Shown here: positions 17,915 to 30,196 of the stretch, one piece after another
How the letters are laid out: every line of letters begins with the position of its first letter
How positions within the stretch are numbered: the first letter of the stretch is position 1
Notes under the pieces: generated by a model
Told to the model about the DNA's origin: nothing
The model's database searches: none
Seen by the model: the letters and a program-made list of their open reading frames with translations, nothing else
NCBI RefSeq assembly: GCF_003144405.1
Contig: NZ_PENW01000019.1
Coordinates: forward strand, 94,271-158,270
Source: Proteus cibi
GTDB lineage: Bacteria > Pseudomonadota > Gammaproteobacteria > Enterobacterales > Enterobacteriaceae
Direction: 5' to 3'
DNA length: 64,000 bases
Position numbers and translations under genes: made by a program

Positions 17915-18712
17915 TTAGTGTCTATGGTAACCATCAACCATACTGCGAAAGGTTTGGAAAGGTGTTTTTCCTGTTGTACACAGATAAAGATGACCAATGA
18001 TAAAAAAGACACTACATACAGCTAAGAATTGGTGTGCAATTAATAACCATGCTTTAAACATCACCGCATCAGCAGGAATAAATGCTGGGTTTTGAAGCAA
18101 GACACCTGTTATCAAAAGTAGTGGAACTAATGCATACATCACACCTAAATAAGCCATTTGTTGCAGTGGATTAAACTTAACAGTGGGGGTTGCTGGGAAG
18201 GGGTGACCTTCTCCTTTGATAATGCCGTAGAGATAAAAACGCGTTTGCATAAAGGCACGGTGAAACCAGTTTTTACCGTCAATACGGTAAAACTTGCCAT
18301 TACCACCAATAAGGTTAATAAGGACAAAGGATAACCAGCAAACTAAGAGTAGATAACCACAAATTTCATGCACACTGACTAATAACGCCGTATCGTGGGC
18401 TGAAAGTAAGGCGAAATGGTTAATCCCACCACTTAGAAGCAACAGAATAAATAAAGAGGCATTATTCCAGTGCCACAAACGTACAGCTTTAGAGTAAAGA
18501 TAGAGCTTCTCTTCTTTATGTGACTCACCGTGTGGTGTGGCAAAGCGATAACGTAAAAAACCATGAAGTGCGAGCACAAGTAGCATGCCAATAAATAATA
18601 CGCCTGCAACAATTAGCCAAAGGGGCAAATAATCAGGAGTATAGATTAAAACATACTCTTTTAGTGCAGCTTGGAATTGAGCACTGTCTGGCATTGTATT
18701 GACGATACTCAT
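17915..18712 (-). CDS. ydhU: Membrane cytochrome b-type subunit YdhU
   Basis: A 265-residue integral membrane protein resembling the cytochrome b subunits of formate dehydrogenase and thiosulfate reductase (FdnI/PhsC type). Four to five hydrophobic helices are visible. LYSKAVRLWHWNNA carries the His typical of a first heme-ligand helix, and further His residues lie in VHEICGYLLLVCW and HQFLAVCSVFFIIGHLY. It should pass electrons between the quinone pool and the YdhX/YdhY iron-sulfur subunits. Its start overlaps the ydhX stop by four bases. Confidence 0.88.
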   Translation of the reverse strand: MSIVNTMPDSAQFQAALKEYVLIYTPDYLPLWLIVAGVLFIGMLLVLALHGFLRYRFATPHGESHKEEKLYLYSKAVRLWHWNNASLFILLLLSGGINHFALLSAHDTALLVSVHEICGYLLLVCWLSFVLINLIGGNGKFYRIDGKNWFHRAFMQTRFYLYGIIKGEGHPFPATPTVKFNPLQQMAYLGVMYALVPLLLITGVLLQNPAFIPADAVMFKAWLLIAHQFLAVCSVFFIIGHLYLCTTGKTPFQTFRSMVDGYHRH

Positions 18713-19380
18713 ACTTTACCCTCCTCTTGAACATGAGGCCCTACACGGCGATAGAGATGGGGTTTTCCTACACCATCAAGTTGATAAATATAGTAATCGT
18801 GTGTTTTGAGCCATTCTTGAATTTGAGGGCTGTCTTCTTTACCAAATAACAAGGCATTTTGCGGACAAGCGCTCACACAAATCGGTGGGAAACCTTTTTG
18901 TAGTCGGGACTCAAGACAAAAATCACATTTATCAGCAACATGTGTCACTGGGTTAAGATAACGTACTTGGTATGGGCATGCTGATATACAGTAGCTACAG
19001 CCAATACATTTCTCTTTATTTACACGAACAATACCATTGGTTTCATCACGCCAAGATGCACCTGTAGGGCATACAGGAATACAAGGGGCATCTTCACATT
19101 GTTGGCAAGAGTGTCTAAAGAAATGGTATTTATCGTTATCTTCTTTGAGGCTTAATGGAATATGAGCAATATCCATTCGAGCCATTCCATTAGGTACTTT
19201 ATTTAATCGACGACATGCAGTGGCACAGATATTACAGCCATTACAGAGCGTCTCATCGTGGATCATGGCATAGCGGATAGGTTTTTTTTCTGCAGTTGCT
19301 GCAAGCGCACTTCCTAGTGGTGCACTGAAAAAAATGACCGATCCCATACCTGCTACAAATTTACGGCGAGAAACACGCAT
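18709..19380 (-). CDS. ydhX: Tat-exported four-cluster ferredoxin subunit YdhX
   Basis: A 223-residue iron-sulfur protein of the NrfC/DmsB type. The N-terminus MRVSRRKFVAGMG...ALA is a twin-arginine signal, placing it on the periplasmic face. Four Cys clusters follow: CNGCNICATAC, CQQCEDAPCIPVCP, CIGCSYCISACP, and CDFC paired with CVSACP. It would relay electrons to or from the membrane cytochrome YdhU. The ATG overlaps the TAA of a 26-codon frame (19380-19460) that fills the gap after ydhW. Confidence 0.9.
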   Translation of the reverse strand: MRVSRRKFVAGMGSVIFFSAPLGSALAATAEKKPIRYAMIHDETLCNGCNICATACRRLNKVPNGMARMDIAHIPLSLKEDNDKYHFFRHSCQQCEDAPCIPVCPTGASWRDETNGIVRVNKEKCIGCSYCISACPYQVRYLNPVTHVADKCDFCLESRLQKGFPPICVSACPQNALLFGKEDSPQIQEWLKTHDYYIYQLDGVGKPHLYRRVGPHVQEEGKV

Positions 19381-19460
19381 TATTTTTGCTCCTCAGTCTG
19401 ATGATGTTGTAATACCCACATCGAATTTCGTTGATAAGGCAGAACGTTAAGGATTTTCAT
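19380..19460 (-). CDS. Possible 26-residue ORF, or frameshifted tail of ydhW
   Basis: An ATG at 19460, inside the last codons of ydhW in another frame, opens a 26-codon frame (MKILNVLPYQRNSMW, then VLQHHQTEEQK) whose TAA overlaps the ydhX ATG as TAATG. It fills the whole 66-base gap between ydhW and ydhX. Either it is a small coupled gene or ydhW has suffered a one-base shift near its end and this is the original C-terminus. Sequence alone does not decide. Confidence 0.35.
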   Translation of the reverse strand: MKILNVLPYQRNSMWVLQHHQTEEQK

Positions 19461-20163
19461 GTTGTTCTACCTCAATCCATTCAGTTAAGCCTCGTGCTTT
19501 GCCGTAACTCATTAACGTATTGCTAAAGAGATAAGGGGCATCGTTGGATGCTAAAACTTGCTGAATATCCTGAAAATCAGGGTGAGTTTTCATCAGTGTC
19601 AGTGCATCTTCAATCTCTGAAGCCGTGTACTGAAAAGGTTCAGACATCAACATGCTTTGTTTCAATGGTCGAGGATAGGTTTCACATTCGAAACGAACTA
19701 CACCGGCAATTGCTGTACAAATATCCGCATGGCGGTTTAATAATTGCAGTTGTGCGAAGTTATCTGACATAAATTCGTCAGAGTAGAAATAATCCTCTCC
19801 ATTGAGACTTAAATGGGCGATATCAATAAACTCGTCGCTCTTTAACGCGGTTTCTAACTGCGCAACATCCTCTTCAGTCAGAGAATAGGGCGCATCATAC
19901 AGCGTTGAAATTGCTAATAGTTCACCTTCTTTTGAACATTGACGTATCGCATTCGCTAGATGTTGTTCGGCAGATAATTCGGCTACCTCTGCAACAGGTT
20001 CTTCTACGGTATCCGTGGAGGTGTTAGCGCTACGTCCAACACCTGTTTCTGATAGTGGTAGTAACCAACGGCGACGAGAGATATCGGGTTGCTCTAAAGC
20101 AATATCTGCATCATCAGCGATATCTTGTGGTATAGAAGCTGATGCATTTTGTTCTATCATCAT
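19447..20163 (-). CDS. ydhW: YdhW protein of the ydh redox operon
   Basis: A 238-residue acidic protein at the ydhW position, slightly longer than the E. coli protein (about 215). No Cys clusters, membrane helices or signal peptide are seen. SRRRWLLP near residue 30 has two arginines but no hydrophobic stretch behind it, so it is not a Tat signal. The function is unknown; the acidic helical character and operon position fit a maturation chaperone for the AOR-like subunit, which is inference. The start may be ATG 20163 or the adjacent ATG 20160, which has better spacing from GGAG. The 3' end may be frameshifted (see 19380-19460). Confidence 0.8.
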   Translation of the reverse strand: MMIEQNASASIPQDIADDADIALEQPDISRRRWLLPLSETGVGRSANTSTDTVEEPVAEVAELSAEQHLANAIRQCSKEGELLAISTLYDAPYSLTEEDVAQLETALKSDEFIDIAHLSLNGEDYFYSDEFMSDNFAQLQLLNRHADICTAIAGVVRFECETYPRPLKQSMLMSEPFQYTASEIEDALTLMKTHPDFQDIQQVLASNDAPYLFSNTLMSYGKARGLTEWIEVEQHENP

Positions 20164-20182
20164 GATCTCCTTCTTTTACCTA

Positions 20183-22312
<2,130 letters not shown>

Positions 22313-22337
22313 TCAGTGATGTGATTGTCTGGATTTA

Positions 22338-22967
22338 TTAAACAGTAATTTCTTTCCATTCAATGATTTGCAGAGCGCCTGTTGGGCACGCTGATGCACA
22401 TTCACCACATAAATTACATTTGCCGGATTTTTTAGTTTGTGGATTGACGGTTGCCATCATCCACGGACAAGCTGTTGTACAGGCGGCACAACCAATACAA
22501 CGACGTGTATCAACGACAATACAGCCGAACTCTTCTTGATAACGGATCGCTTTTACTGGGCAGACCTTCATACATTCAGGATCTTTACATTGGCGACATG
22601 TATCCGTTGTAAAGTTTAAATCGCCATAAAGTCCACCACCGGAGCCAATACCTTTATCACCAAAATAAAAATGACGATGGATTTTGGTACGTGAAAAGAA
22701 TGAGCCAACGCTTCCATCATTCCATGTTGTACATGCTGTTTCGCAGCGGTGGCATCCTGTGCAACGGGCTCTGTTTGTGACTAAAACACCTTTAGGTGTT
22801 GTGGTTAATTGAATTATTCCGCTATCTATTTCTTCTTGCTTACAACCTAAAAGAGAAAGCAATGCGGGTGCTATTGTGATCCCTGCAAGCCCTTTACCGG
22901 ATATTCGCAGAAACTCTAGTCTTGATAGTCCAATATCTAATATTGGACGATGATGTGTATCAGACAT
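22338..22967 (-). CDS. ydhY: Four-cluster ferredoxin-like subunit YdhY
   Basis: A 209-residue iron-sulfur protein heading the ydh operon. The N-terminus (LSRLEFLRISGKGLAGITIAP) resembles a twin-arginine leader but has a single Arg in each half, so export is doubtful. Four ferredoxin-type clusters follow: CTGCHRCETAC, CRQCKDPECMKVCP, CIGCAACTTACP and CNLCGECASACP. It is almost certainly the direct electron partner of YdhV, which begins 52 bases downstream. I looked for a clear FNR site upstream and did not find one. Confidence 0.92.
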   Translation of the reverse strand: MSDTHHRPILDIGLSRLEFLRISGKGLAGITIAPALLSLLGCKQEEIDSGIIQLTTTPKGVLVTNRARCTGCHRCETACTTWNDGSVGSFFSRTKIHRHFYFGDKGIGSGGGLYGDLNFTTDTCRQCKDPECMKVCPVKAIRYQEEFGCIVVDTRRCIGCAACTTACPWMMATVNPQTKKSGKCNLCGECASACPTGALQIIEWKEITV

Positions 22968-23517
22968 TAATATTTATCTCCGCTTAACTAATTTAATAAG
23001 AAATAAGTTGTGATGATAAAGTATTTATTTATCCGCTTGCCTTATCGTTATATAAAAAATATAATAACGGTATAGTTAAGGGATATATTATTAAATTCAA
23101 TTCTTTTTATGATAAAAATACACTGTGACTAAATGTTAAATATTTGTATTTACAATGTGTTATCTCCACTTTTTACGTATTTTTATTATCCTCTTTGATA
23201 GTGTGGTTATTAAAAAATTAATACTGTGACTGCTATCATAGAAATAAAAATAGCGAGTGTTATTAATTTTATTTAATTAAATGATTATTGTTTTTATCTG
23301 TAATTACGAAAGAGAATAACTACCATTTATATATATTCTATTATTGAAATTACATTAAAGGCGATTTGCTCTTATATTTTATCTAATATTATTATTTTAA
23401 TAATAAATTGATATTTGATGTTAATTATTTATTTAATCAAAATCTGAGGTTGATTATTATTAATAGAAAAATATATGAATAAATTGTAAAACCATGACTA
23501 GATCATTTTTATAAAAA
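22968..23517. other. Very AT-rich intergenic region between ydhY and ggt
   Basis: About 550 bases with no credible gene. It must hold the ydhY promoter (reading leftwards). TTGAT and ATCAA half-sites occur around 23410-23455 (for example ATCAA, nine bases, TTGAT near 23440) but none has the four-base spacing of an FNR site. The low GC content makes H-NS binding plausible, though that is inference. Confidence 0.45.
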
Positions 23518-23550
23518 AAGAAACCTTTTCTAATGAAGAGAAGGTTTCTT
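23513..23550. terminator. Terminator of ggt
   Basis: A stem of AGAAACCTT (23519-23527) with AAGGTTTCT (23541-23549). On the minus strand it is followed by a T-run (complement of 23513-23519), so it ends ggt transcription. Confidence 0.85.
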
Positions 23551-23578
23551 TTATCAGTTCTATTATGTCATTTTATGG

Positions 23579-25339
23579 TTAGTAACCCACCGCTTTACCC
23601 GCTGGGCGACGAACATCATTTGATCCATAAAGATAACCTTCACGCACTGAACCCGACACAGCGGAATCATTACCTGATGAAGCGGGGATCACCCCATTTT
23701 CTCCGGGTAGCCCAACCATAATAAGTTCAGCTGCTCCCCATGGTGTTTGTTCTACCATTTTATATCCCATGGTAGAGAGTTTTTCTAACGTGTCTTTTGA
23801 TAATCCTCGTTGCTCATAATAAACCTCATCGGGTAACCATTGATGGTGAATGCGAGGGCTATTAACGGCTTCTTGTGGTGGCATACCAAATTCAATGATA
23901 TTCAGCGCAGTTTGTAAGGTGATTGAGATAATACGAGAACCTCCCGGTGAGCCTAAAATAAGGAATGGTTTGCCTTCTTTAGTCACAATCGTTGGGCTCA
24001 TTGATGACAATGGGCGTTTTAAGGGGGCAATGCTATTGCGTTCACCTTGTACTAAACCATAGAGATTTTTTTCACCGACTTTGGTGGTAAAATCATCCAT
24101 CTCATTGTTGAGGAAAAATCCGGTTCCTGGTGCAATGACAACCGCACCAAAACGACCATTTATCGTATAAGTGGTTGATACAGCGTTACCCTTTTTATCT
24201 ATAACGGAGTAGTGTGTTGTTTCAGGGCTTTCATGAGGAGCAATACCGGGCTGTACATTTTCTGAGGGAGTGGCTTTATTTGGTTTAATTTGTTGGCGTA
24301 TCTCTGTGGCATAGGCTTTACTTAATAACTTTTCTGTTGGATTTTTAATAAATTGAGGATCACCAAGAAACGTGTTTCTGTCCATATAAGCATGACGCAT
24401 TGCTTCTGTTAGAGTATGAACATATTCCGCTGAATTAAAGCCCATTGATTTAAGATCATAGTCTTCCAAAATATTCAGTGTTTGGCAGAGAGTGACACCA
24501 CCTGAACTTGGAGGAGGGGCAGAAATAAACTCATAACCTCGGTAGGTGCAGGTAATAGGTTGGGTTTCTGTGATAGTAAAATTAGCAAAATCTTCTTGAG
24601 TTAACAGACCATTATGTTTTTTCGATGCTTCTTCAACTTTTTTAGGGATGTCACCTTGATAGAATGCATCAGCACCTTGGTTTGCGATTAATTCTAATGT
24701 ATTTGCTAAGTCGGTTTGAATAAGGCGATCTCCAGGTTGCCATGGTGTTCCATCAGGTTTTAAGAAAATTTTTGCAGATCCCGGATCTTGTTTGAAGCGT
24801 TCTGTTGTCGTTTCTAATACATCAGTATCAGCGCGCGTTAAAATATAACCTTCTCTAGCCAGTTTAATCGCCGGCGCCATCACTTCTTGGCGTGAAAGTG
24901 TGCCGTATTTTTCTAATGCAGCGTCAAGTCCTTTTACTGTACCAGGTACGCCTGAGGCGAGATAACCATATAGACTAGCATCTTTAACTAAATTACCGTC
25001 TTTATCTAAATACATATTTTTAGACGCTGAGGCAGGGGCAGTTTCCCTAAAATTAATAAAGGTATTGGTACCATCAGCAAGGTGTATTGTCATAAAACCA
25101 CCGCCACCAATATTACCGCAGCAGGCATTGACGACAGCTTGCGCATAGCCAACTGCAACGGCAGCATCAATCGCATTACCTCCTTGTTGTAAAATATCAT
25201 TCCCTACCTGAGAAGCTAAATGTTGAGAAGAAACAACCATACCGTGTTGTGCTTCAACAGCAGGTTCATAAGCAGCATAGAGTGAATGTGAAAAAAGGAC
25301 AGTGAGTAACAGCAGGTGAGTTCTTTTTATAGTAATCAT
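23579..25339 (-). CDS. ggt: Gamma-glutamyltranspeptidase
   Basis: A 586-residue periplasmic Ntn-hydrolase that cleaves or transfers the gamma-glutamyl group of glutathione and glutamine. A signal peptide (ITIKRTHLLLLTVLFSHSLYA) precedes the large subunit. The autocleavage site is in SPETTHYSV, the catalytic nucleophile being the first Thr (Thr374 of the precursor). The small subunit carries GSPGGSRI, the oxyanion-hole and substrate loop, and PRIHHQWLPDE. The ATG at 25339 is preferred to 25354 because a GGAGA ribosome-binding site lies just upstream and the signal peptide starts there. It is monocistronic with its own terminator. Confidence 0.96.
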   Translation of the reverse strand: MITIKRTHLLLLTVLFSHSLYAAYEPAVEAQHGMVVSSQHLASQVGNDILQQGGNAIDAAVAVGYAQAVVNACCGNIGGGGFMTIHLADGTNTFINFRETAPASASKNMYLDKDGNLVKDASLYGYLASGVPGTVKGLDAALEKYGTLSRQEVMAPAIKLAREGYILTRADTDVLETTTERFKQDPGSAKIFLKPDGTPWQPGDRLIQTDLANTLELIANQGADAFYQGDIPKKVEEASKKHNGLLTQEDFANFTITETQPITCTYRGYEFISAPPPSSGGVTLCQTLNILEDYDLKSMGFNSAEYVHTLTEAMRHAYMDRNTFLGDPQFIKNPTEKLLSKAYATEIRQQIKPNKATPSENVQPGIAPHESPETTHYSVIDKKGNAVSTTYTINGRFGAVVIAPGTGFFLNNEMDDFTTKVGEKNLYGLVQGERNSIAPLKRPLSSMSPTIVTKEGKPFLILGSPGGSRIISITLQTALNIIEFGMPPQEAVNSPRIHHQWLPDEVYYEQRGLSKDTLEKLSTMGYKMVEQTPWGAAELIMVGLPGENGVIPASSGNDSAVSGSVREGYLYGSNDVRRPAGKAVGY

Positions 25340-25474
25340 TATTATCTCCATCAATAACAGTGAGTTATATTGAATAAATACAAATATAGAGATTTACGCT
25401 GTTATTAATATAAATTAACAATTGCGTAACAATAAGTATAGAGAGGGGTTATTGGTGAGGAGAATTTTTTTTGA

Positions 25475-25487
25475 TGTGATGATCACA
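25475..25487. promoter_or_regulatory. TGTGATGATCACA palindrome upstream of ggt
   Basis: TGTGAT and ATCACA are arranged around a single G, about 135 bases before the ggt start. The spacing is too short for CRP (six bases between half-sites). It could be an operator for a GntR- or LacI-type regulator; this is a guess from symmetry alone. Confidence 0.25.
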
Positions 25488-25586
25488 AAACTATCTTTCA
25501 GCAGATAAACAATAAGTTTCTGTATAACTAGTTGCAGTAATAAATACCGTTGATAAGCAATAAGTCGATAAATGCTGAATAAACAA

Positions 25587-25610
25587 AAAAGCCTGTTTTC
25601 ACAGGCTTTT
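25587..25610 (-). terminator. Terminator of the peroxiredoxin gene
   Basis: AAAAGCCTGT (25587-25596) pairs perfectly with ACAGGCTTTT (25601-25610) around a four-base loop, with a T-run on the minus strand. Confidence 0.9.
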
Positions 25611-25635
25611 AGAAATAAAGTCGCTTACTGAAATA

Positions 25636-26238
25636 TTACAGTTTGCCAGAGTTTGCTTTCAGGTATTTCGCTACGCCGTCTGGAGATGCGCCCATACCTT
25701 CTTGACCTTTTTCCCACTGTGCTGGGCAAACATCACCGTGCTCTTCGTGGAATTGCAGTGCGTCAACCATACGGATCATTTCATCAATGTTACGACCTAA
25801 TGGCAGATCGTTAACAACTTGGTGGCGAACAACGCCTTCTTTGTCAATTAAGAATGAACCACGTAGTGCAACGCCCGCTTCTGGGTGTTCGATGCCGTAA
25901 GCTTTGATGATGTCATGTTTGATATCAGCAACCATTGGGTATCTAACTTCACCAATACCACCATCATCAATTGGGGTTTTACGCCATGCGTTATGAACGA
26001 ATTCTGAGTCCATAGAAACGCCGATGATTTCAACGCCACGTTTTTTGAATTCTTCAAAACGGTGATCGAATGCAATCAGTTCTGAAGGGCAAACGAAAGT
26101 GAAATCCATTGGCCAGAAGAAAATAACGGCAGGTTTGCCTTTGATAAATGAATGCAGGTTGAAATCATTAACAATTTCACCATTACCTAAAACGGCAGCA
26201 GCTGTGAAATCAGGGGCTTTGCGAGTAACCAGAACCAT
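25636..26238 (-). CDS. 2-Cys peroxiredoxin (AhpC/Prx1 family)
   Basis: A 200-residue thiol peroxidase that reduces H2O2 and organic peroxides. The peroxidatic Cys50 is in DFTFVCPSE and the resolving Cys171 is in GDVCPAQW, so it is a typical 2-Cys enzyme. The family's catalytic Pro, Thr and Arg are present (WPMDFTFVCP, and Arg in RGSFLID). Translation starts at ATG 26238 after an AGGAG ribosome-binding site; an upstream in-frame ATG at 26286 adds 16 residues unlike the family. No ahpF is adjacent, so the reductant is probably thioredoxin or a distant AhpF. Members of this subgroup are often named ahpC or tsaA; I leave the symbol open. Confidence 0.93.
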   Translation of the reverse strand: MVLVTRKAPDFTAAAVLGNGEIVNDFNLHSFIKGKPAVIFFWPMDFTFVCPSELIAFDHRFEEFKKRGVEIIGVSMDSEFVHNAWRKTPIDDGGIGEVRYPMVADIKHDIIKAYGIEHPEAGVALRGSFLIDKEGVVRHQVVNDLPLGRNIDEMIRMVDALQFHEEHGDVCPAQWEKGQEGMGASPDGVAKYLKANSGKL

Positions 26239-26280
26239 AATGTACTCCTGTAGATTGAAAGAGTTGAGGGTATTTATACT

Positions 26281-26354
26281 CGTCATACTTCAAGTTGTCG
26301 CGTTGTTGACTGCGTTCATTCGCTTGTCGCCTAGCTATACTTCGAATTATTTAG
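26281..26354. repeat. Enteric dispersed palindromic repeat element (MITE-like)
   Basis: Read on the minus strand this stretch begins AAATAATTCGAAGTATAG and ends CAACTTGAAGTATGACG. That resembles the short intergenic repeats of Yersinia, Photorhabdus and Serratia that start AAATAATTCGAGTTGCAG. The ends form an imperfect inverted repeat (ATACTTC-AAGT against ATAATTCGAAGT). It lies just upstream of the peroxiredoxin gene, inside its likely promoter region. No second copy was found in this window. Confidence 0.5.
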
Positions 26355-26649
26355 AGCATGTACCCTGTTTTTAAATGATGCATACAGCATAAATAATCAA
26401 TCGCTATTGATAAAGTCAAACAGAACAATCTATTTGATAGATTATAGTTATCAACTTAATACAATAAAGTAGGATTATTTATGACTCCTTGTATAACGAT
26501 TCATTCTAATCAACTTTGGAAATGAATACTATGCTTGTTAACAAATCGTTACGAATAATATGATAAATTGACTTTGCATCTCTTTGATATATCAAATGTA
26601 ATCCTACAATATGACAAAAAAATGAAATTCAAAATGATAGTTAAATGTA
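26355..26649. other. AT-rich gap between the repeat element and acpH
   Basis: Nothing coding is supported. The frame running 26568-26870 on the plus strand is mostly antisense to acpH and has no recognisable content. With 26239-26354 this makes a gap of about 410 bases, which must hold the peroxiredoxin promoter. Confidence 0.4.
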
Positions 26650-27237
26650 TCAGTCATCAAGCCGGTGATGCTGTGCTCTTTCTAGCAATTGTGGATAAAA
26701 CTGCCAAAAAATCTCACTTAATTCATCGTAATGTGTTTCGAGTACGATATAAGAGCCAGCGAGTGCACTTAATCGTGGTCTTCTTCTCGCCATTCCTTTC
26801 AATGTTTGAGCAATATATGCTTTGTCAGCATAACGAATTAACCAAGATTGCGACCATAGATACTCATTGAGCTCTTGGAATTTTTCAGGTGTCTGCCATA
26901 AATCAGGTTCAATAATATTTCGGGTTTGGGTGACAAATTTAGTTAAAGGTATATCCGGTTCGAATCTTGACCAATTTAAAGAAAGAAAATGATCCCAAAA
27001 AACATCTAAGGTAATCGGTGAAACTCGGCGATATTCATCAGGAAATAAAAGGCGAGCTTGTTTGACTAATGGGTGAGTGTCAGTGAGTACATCAATGCGT
27101 CTATGCATACGAATACCCTCAATCACAGCTTGGCTGTAATCAGAGCTAGGTGCGCCTTTAACGTAATCTGCCATCATATTGCCTAATAGAGAGCTTTTTG
27201 CCCTAAAGGCGAGATGTAAGTGAGCAAGGTAATTCAT
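26650..27237 (-). CDS. acpH: Acyl carrier protein phosphodiesterase
   Basis: A 195-residue protein matching E. coli AcpH/YajB (193). It removes the 4'-phosphopantetheine arm from holo-ACP, regenerating apo-ACP. Family features are MNYLAHLHLA, GNMMADYVKG, GIRMHRRIDVLTD and DVFWDHFLS, whose His and Asp residues suit the HD-like metal site. The start at 27237 matches the family; a frame from 27285 adds 16 unrelated residues. It is divergent from queA across 107 bases, as in E. coli. Confidence 0.94.
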   Translation of the reverse strand: MNYLAHLHLAFRAKSSLLGNMMADYVKGAPSSDYSQAVIEGIRMHRRIDVLTDTHPLVKQARLLFPDEYRRVSPITLDVFWDHFLSLNWSRFEPDIPLTKFVTQTRNIIEPDLWQTPEKFQELNEYLWSQSWLIRYADKAYIAQTLKGMARRRPRLSALAGSYIVLETHYDELSEIFWQFYPQLLERAQHHRLDD

Positions 27238-27344
27238 TAAATCATCATAGCGCTTTTTGAATAAAAAAGGGCTTCTTTGTTGCACTGATAAGCTGGCAGC
27301 ACTAGACTAGTCCGCCTGTTTTTTATGAAAGTAGTCGTTTAATT

Positions 27345-28418
27345 ATGCGTGTATCAGACTTTACATTTGAATTGCCAGAGGCATTGATTGCTCACTATCC
27401 GCAACCTCAACGCAGTGGTTGTCGTTTGCTTTCTTTAGACGGTGAGACGGGGGCTTTATCACACGGTATTTTTACCGATGTGTTAGATAAAATAAATGCG
27501 GGTGATCTGCTGGTTTTTAATAATACTCGCGTGATCCCTGCGCGTATTTATGGTCGTAAAGCGTCAGGTGGCAAAATCGAAGTGTTGGTTGAGCGTATGC
27601 TTGATGAACATCGCGTTCTTGCTCATGTTCGAGCTTCTAAATCACCGAAAGAAGGCGCCGAGCTTGTGCTAGGCGAAGATGAAAGTGTACAAGCAACTAT
27701 GGTTGCGCGTCATGATACACTTTTTGAAATTCGCTTTGATGATGAAAGGGATGTTCTTACTATCCTGAATAGCATTGGTCATATGCCTTTACCTCCTTAT
27801 ATTGATCGTCCTGATGAAGAGTCTGATAAAGAGCTTTATCAAACGGTTTATAATGAGCGTCCAGGCGCTGTTGCAGCACCTACAGCAGGGTTACACTTTG
27901 ATGAACCATTACTTCAAGCCTTAAAAGAAAAAGGCGTTGAGATGGCATTTGTCACACTGCATGTTGGTGCGGGTACTTTCCAACCTGTGCGTGTGGATAA
28001 TATTGAAGAACACACAATGCATTCTGAATACGCAGAAGTGCCACAAGAAGTGGTTGATGCGGTATTAGCATGTAAAGCACGTGGCAATCGAGTGATTGCT
28101 GTAGGAACCACCTCTGTTCGTTCGCTAGAAAGCGCTGCGAAAGCAGCAAAAGATGCGTTAATTGCGCCTTTCTTCGATGATACCCAAATCTTTATTTATC
28201 CGGGTTATCAATATCAAATTATTGATGCATTGATTACGAATTTCCATTTGCCTGAATCAACTTTAATCATGCTGGTTTCTGCTTTTGCTGGGTATAAAAA
28301 TACCATGAATGCTTATAAAGAAGCTGTTGAGCAAGAGTACCGTTTTTTCAGTTATGGTGATGCGATGTTTATTACTTGTAATCCTTTCGCGATCAATGAA
28401 AAAGTAGGACAAGAATAA
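27345..28418 (+). CDS. queA: S-adenosylmethionine:tRNA ribosyltransferase-isomerase
   Basis: A 357-residue enzyme that transfers the ribosyl moiety of SAM to preQ1 in tRNA, forming epoxyqueuosine. Recognisable blocks are [61 protein letters not shown] and [10 protein letters not shown], all typical of QueA. It begins the queA-tgt-yajC-secDF run and works directly after Tgt in the queuosine pathway. Confidence 0.97.
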   Translation: MRVSDFTFELPEALIAHYPQPQRSGCRLLSLDGETGALSHGIFTDVLDKINAGDLLVFNNTRVIPARIYGRKASGGKIEVLVERMLDEHRVLAHVRASKSPKEGAELVLGEDESVQATMVARHDTLFEIRFDDERDVLTILNSIGHMPLPPYIDRPDEESDKELYQTVYNERPGAVAAPTAGLHFDEPLLQALKEKGVEMAFVTLHVGAGTFQPVRVDNIEEHTMHSEYAEVPQEVVDAVLACKARGNRVIAVGTTSVRSLESAAKAAKDALIAPFFDDTQIFIYPGYQYQIIDALITNFHLPESTLIMLVSAFAGYKNTMNAYKEAVEQEYRFFSYGDAMFITCNPFAINEKVGQE

Positions 28419-28600
28419 AAATTTATTATTCTTTTTAACGTTTTTCTTCGTTTTATGAATTGTTATCTCAATTTTATTGCTTAATCCCTTTGACTAAGCC
28501 CTGTTTTTGTTGAAGTAACATGTACAGCCGTCTAACAAATGATTAGAATGTGCTGTTTTTTATTGCGCATTGGACTGTTTTTCTGATGCTTGGAGGATGA

Positions 28601-29743
<1,143 letters not shown>

Positions 29744-29754
29744 TGTATACGAGA

Positions 29755-29784
29755 AAGCCCAATTCTGTGTATGATATTGGGCTT
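29755..29784 (+). other. Hairpin between tgt and yajC
   Basis: AAGCCCAAT (29755-29763) pairs with ATTGGGCTT (29776-29784). No T-run follows, so transcription probably continues into yajC. Confidence 0.5.
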
Positions 29785-29828
29785 ATAACTTGAATATCGT
29801 CGATATCGACAACAATGAGGAAAAGTGA

Positions 29829-30164
29829 ATGAGTTTTTTCATTTCTGATGCTGTTGCTTCTGCTGGACAAGCCGCACCTGAAGCTAGCTTTATGTCTATT
29901 TTACCGATGTTAGTGATCTTTATTCTGATTTTCTATTTTATGATCCTACGTCCACAGCAAAAACGTACTAAAGAACATCGTAAACTGATGGATTCTATTG
30001 GTAAAGGTGATGAAGTTTTAACGACAGGTGGTTTAATTGGTCGTGTTGTTAAGGTTTCAGATAACGGCTATATCGTTGTTGCTCTGAATGAAACAACAGA
30101 AGTAACTATCAAACGTGACTTTGTTGCCGCTGTATTACCTAAAGGCACAATGAAAGCTATTTAA
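29829..30164 (+). CDS. yajC: Sec translocon accessory protein YajC
   Basis: A 111-residue inner-membrane protein with one transmembrane helix (about 22-42, [20 protein letters not shown]) and the family motif [13 protein letters not shown] right after it. It joins SecD and SecF in the complex that aids SecYEG and YidC. It is 32 bases upstream of secD in the same operon. Confidence 0.97.
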   Translation: MSFFISDAVASAGQAAPEASFMSILPMLVIFILIFYFMILRPQQKRTKEHRKLMDSIGKGDEVLTTGGLIGRVVKVSDNGYIVVALNETTEVTIKRDFVAAVLPKGTMKAI

Positions 30165-30196
30165 TAACATTTCCCCAAAGGGAAAAGGGAACTGCC

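Noticed and set aside
22968-23517. FNR site for the ydh operon
   Set aside because: TTGAT and ATCAA half-sites occur but not with the four-base spacing of the consensus.
26568-26870. Plus-strand 100-residue frame
   Set aside because: Mostly antisense to acpH, no recognisable motif; best read as a shadow.
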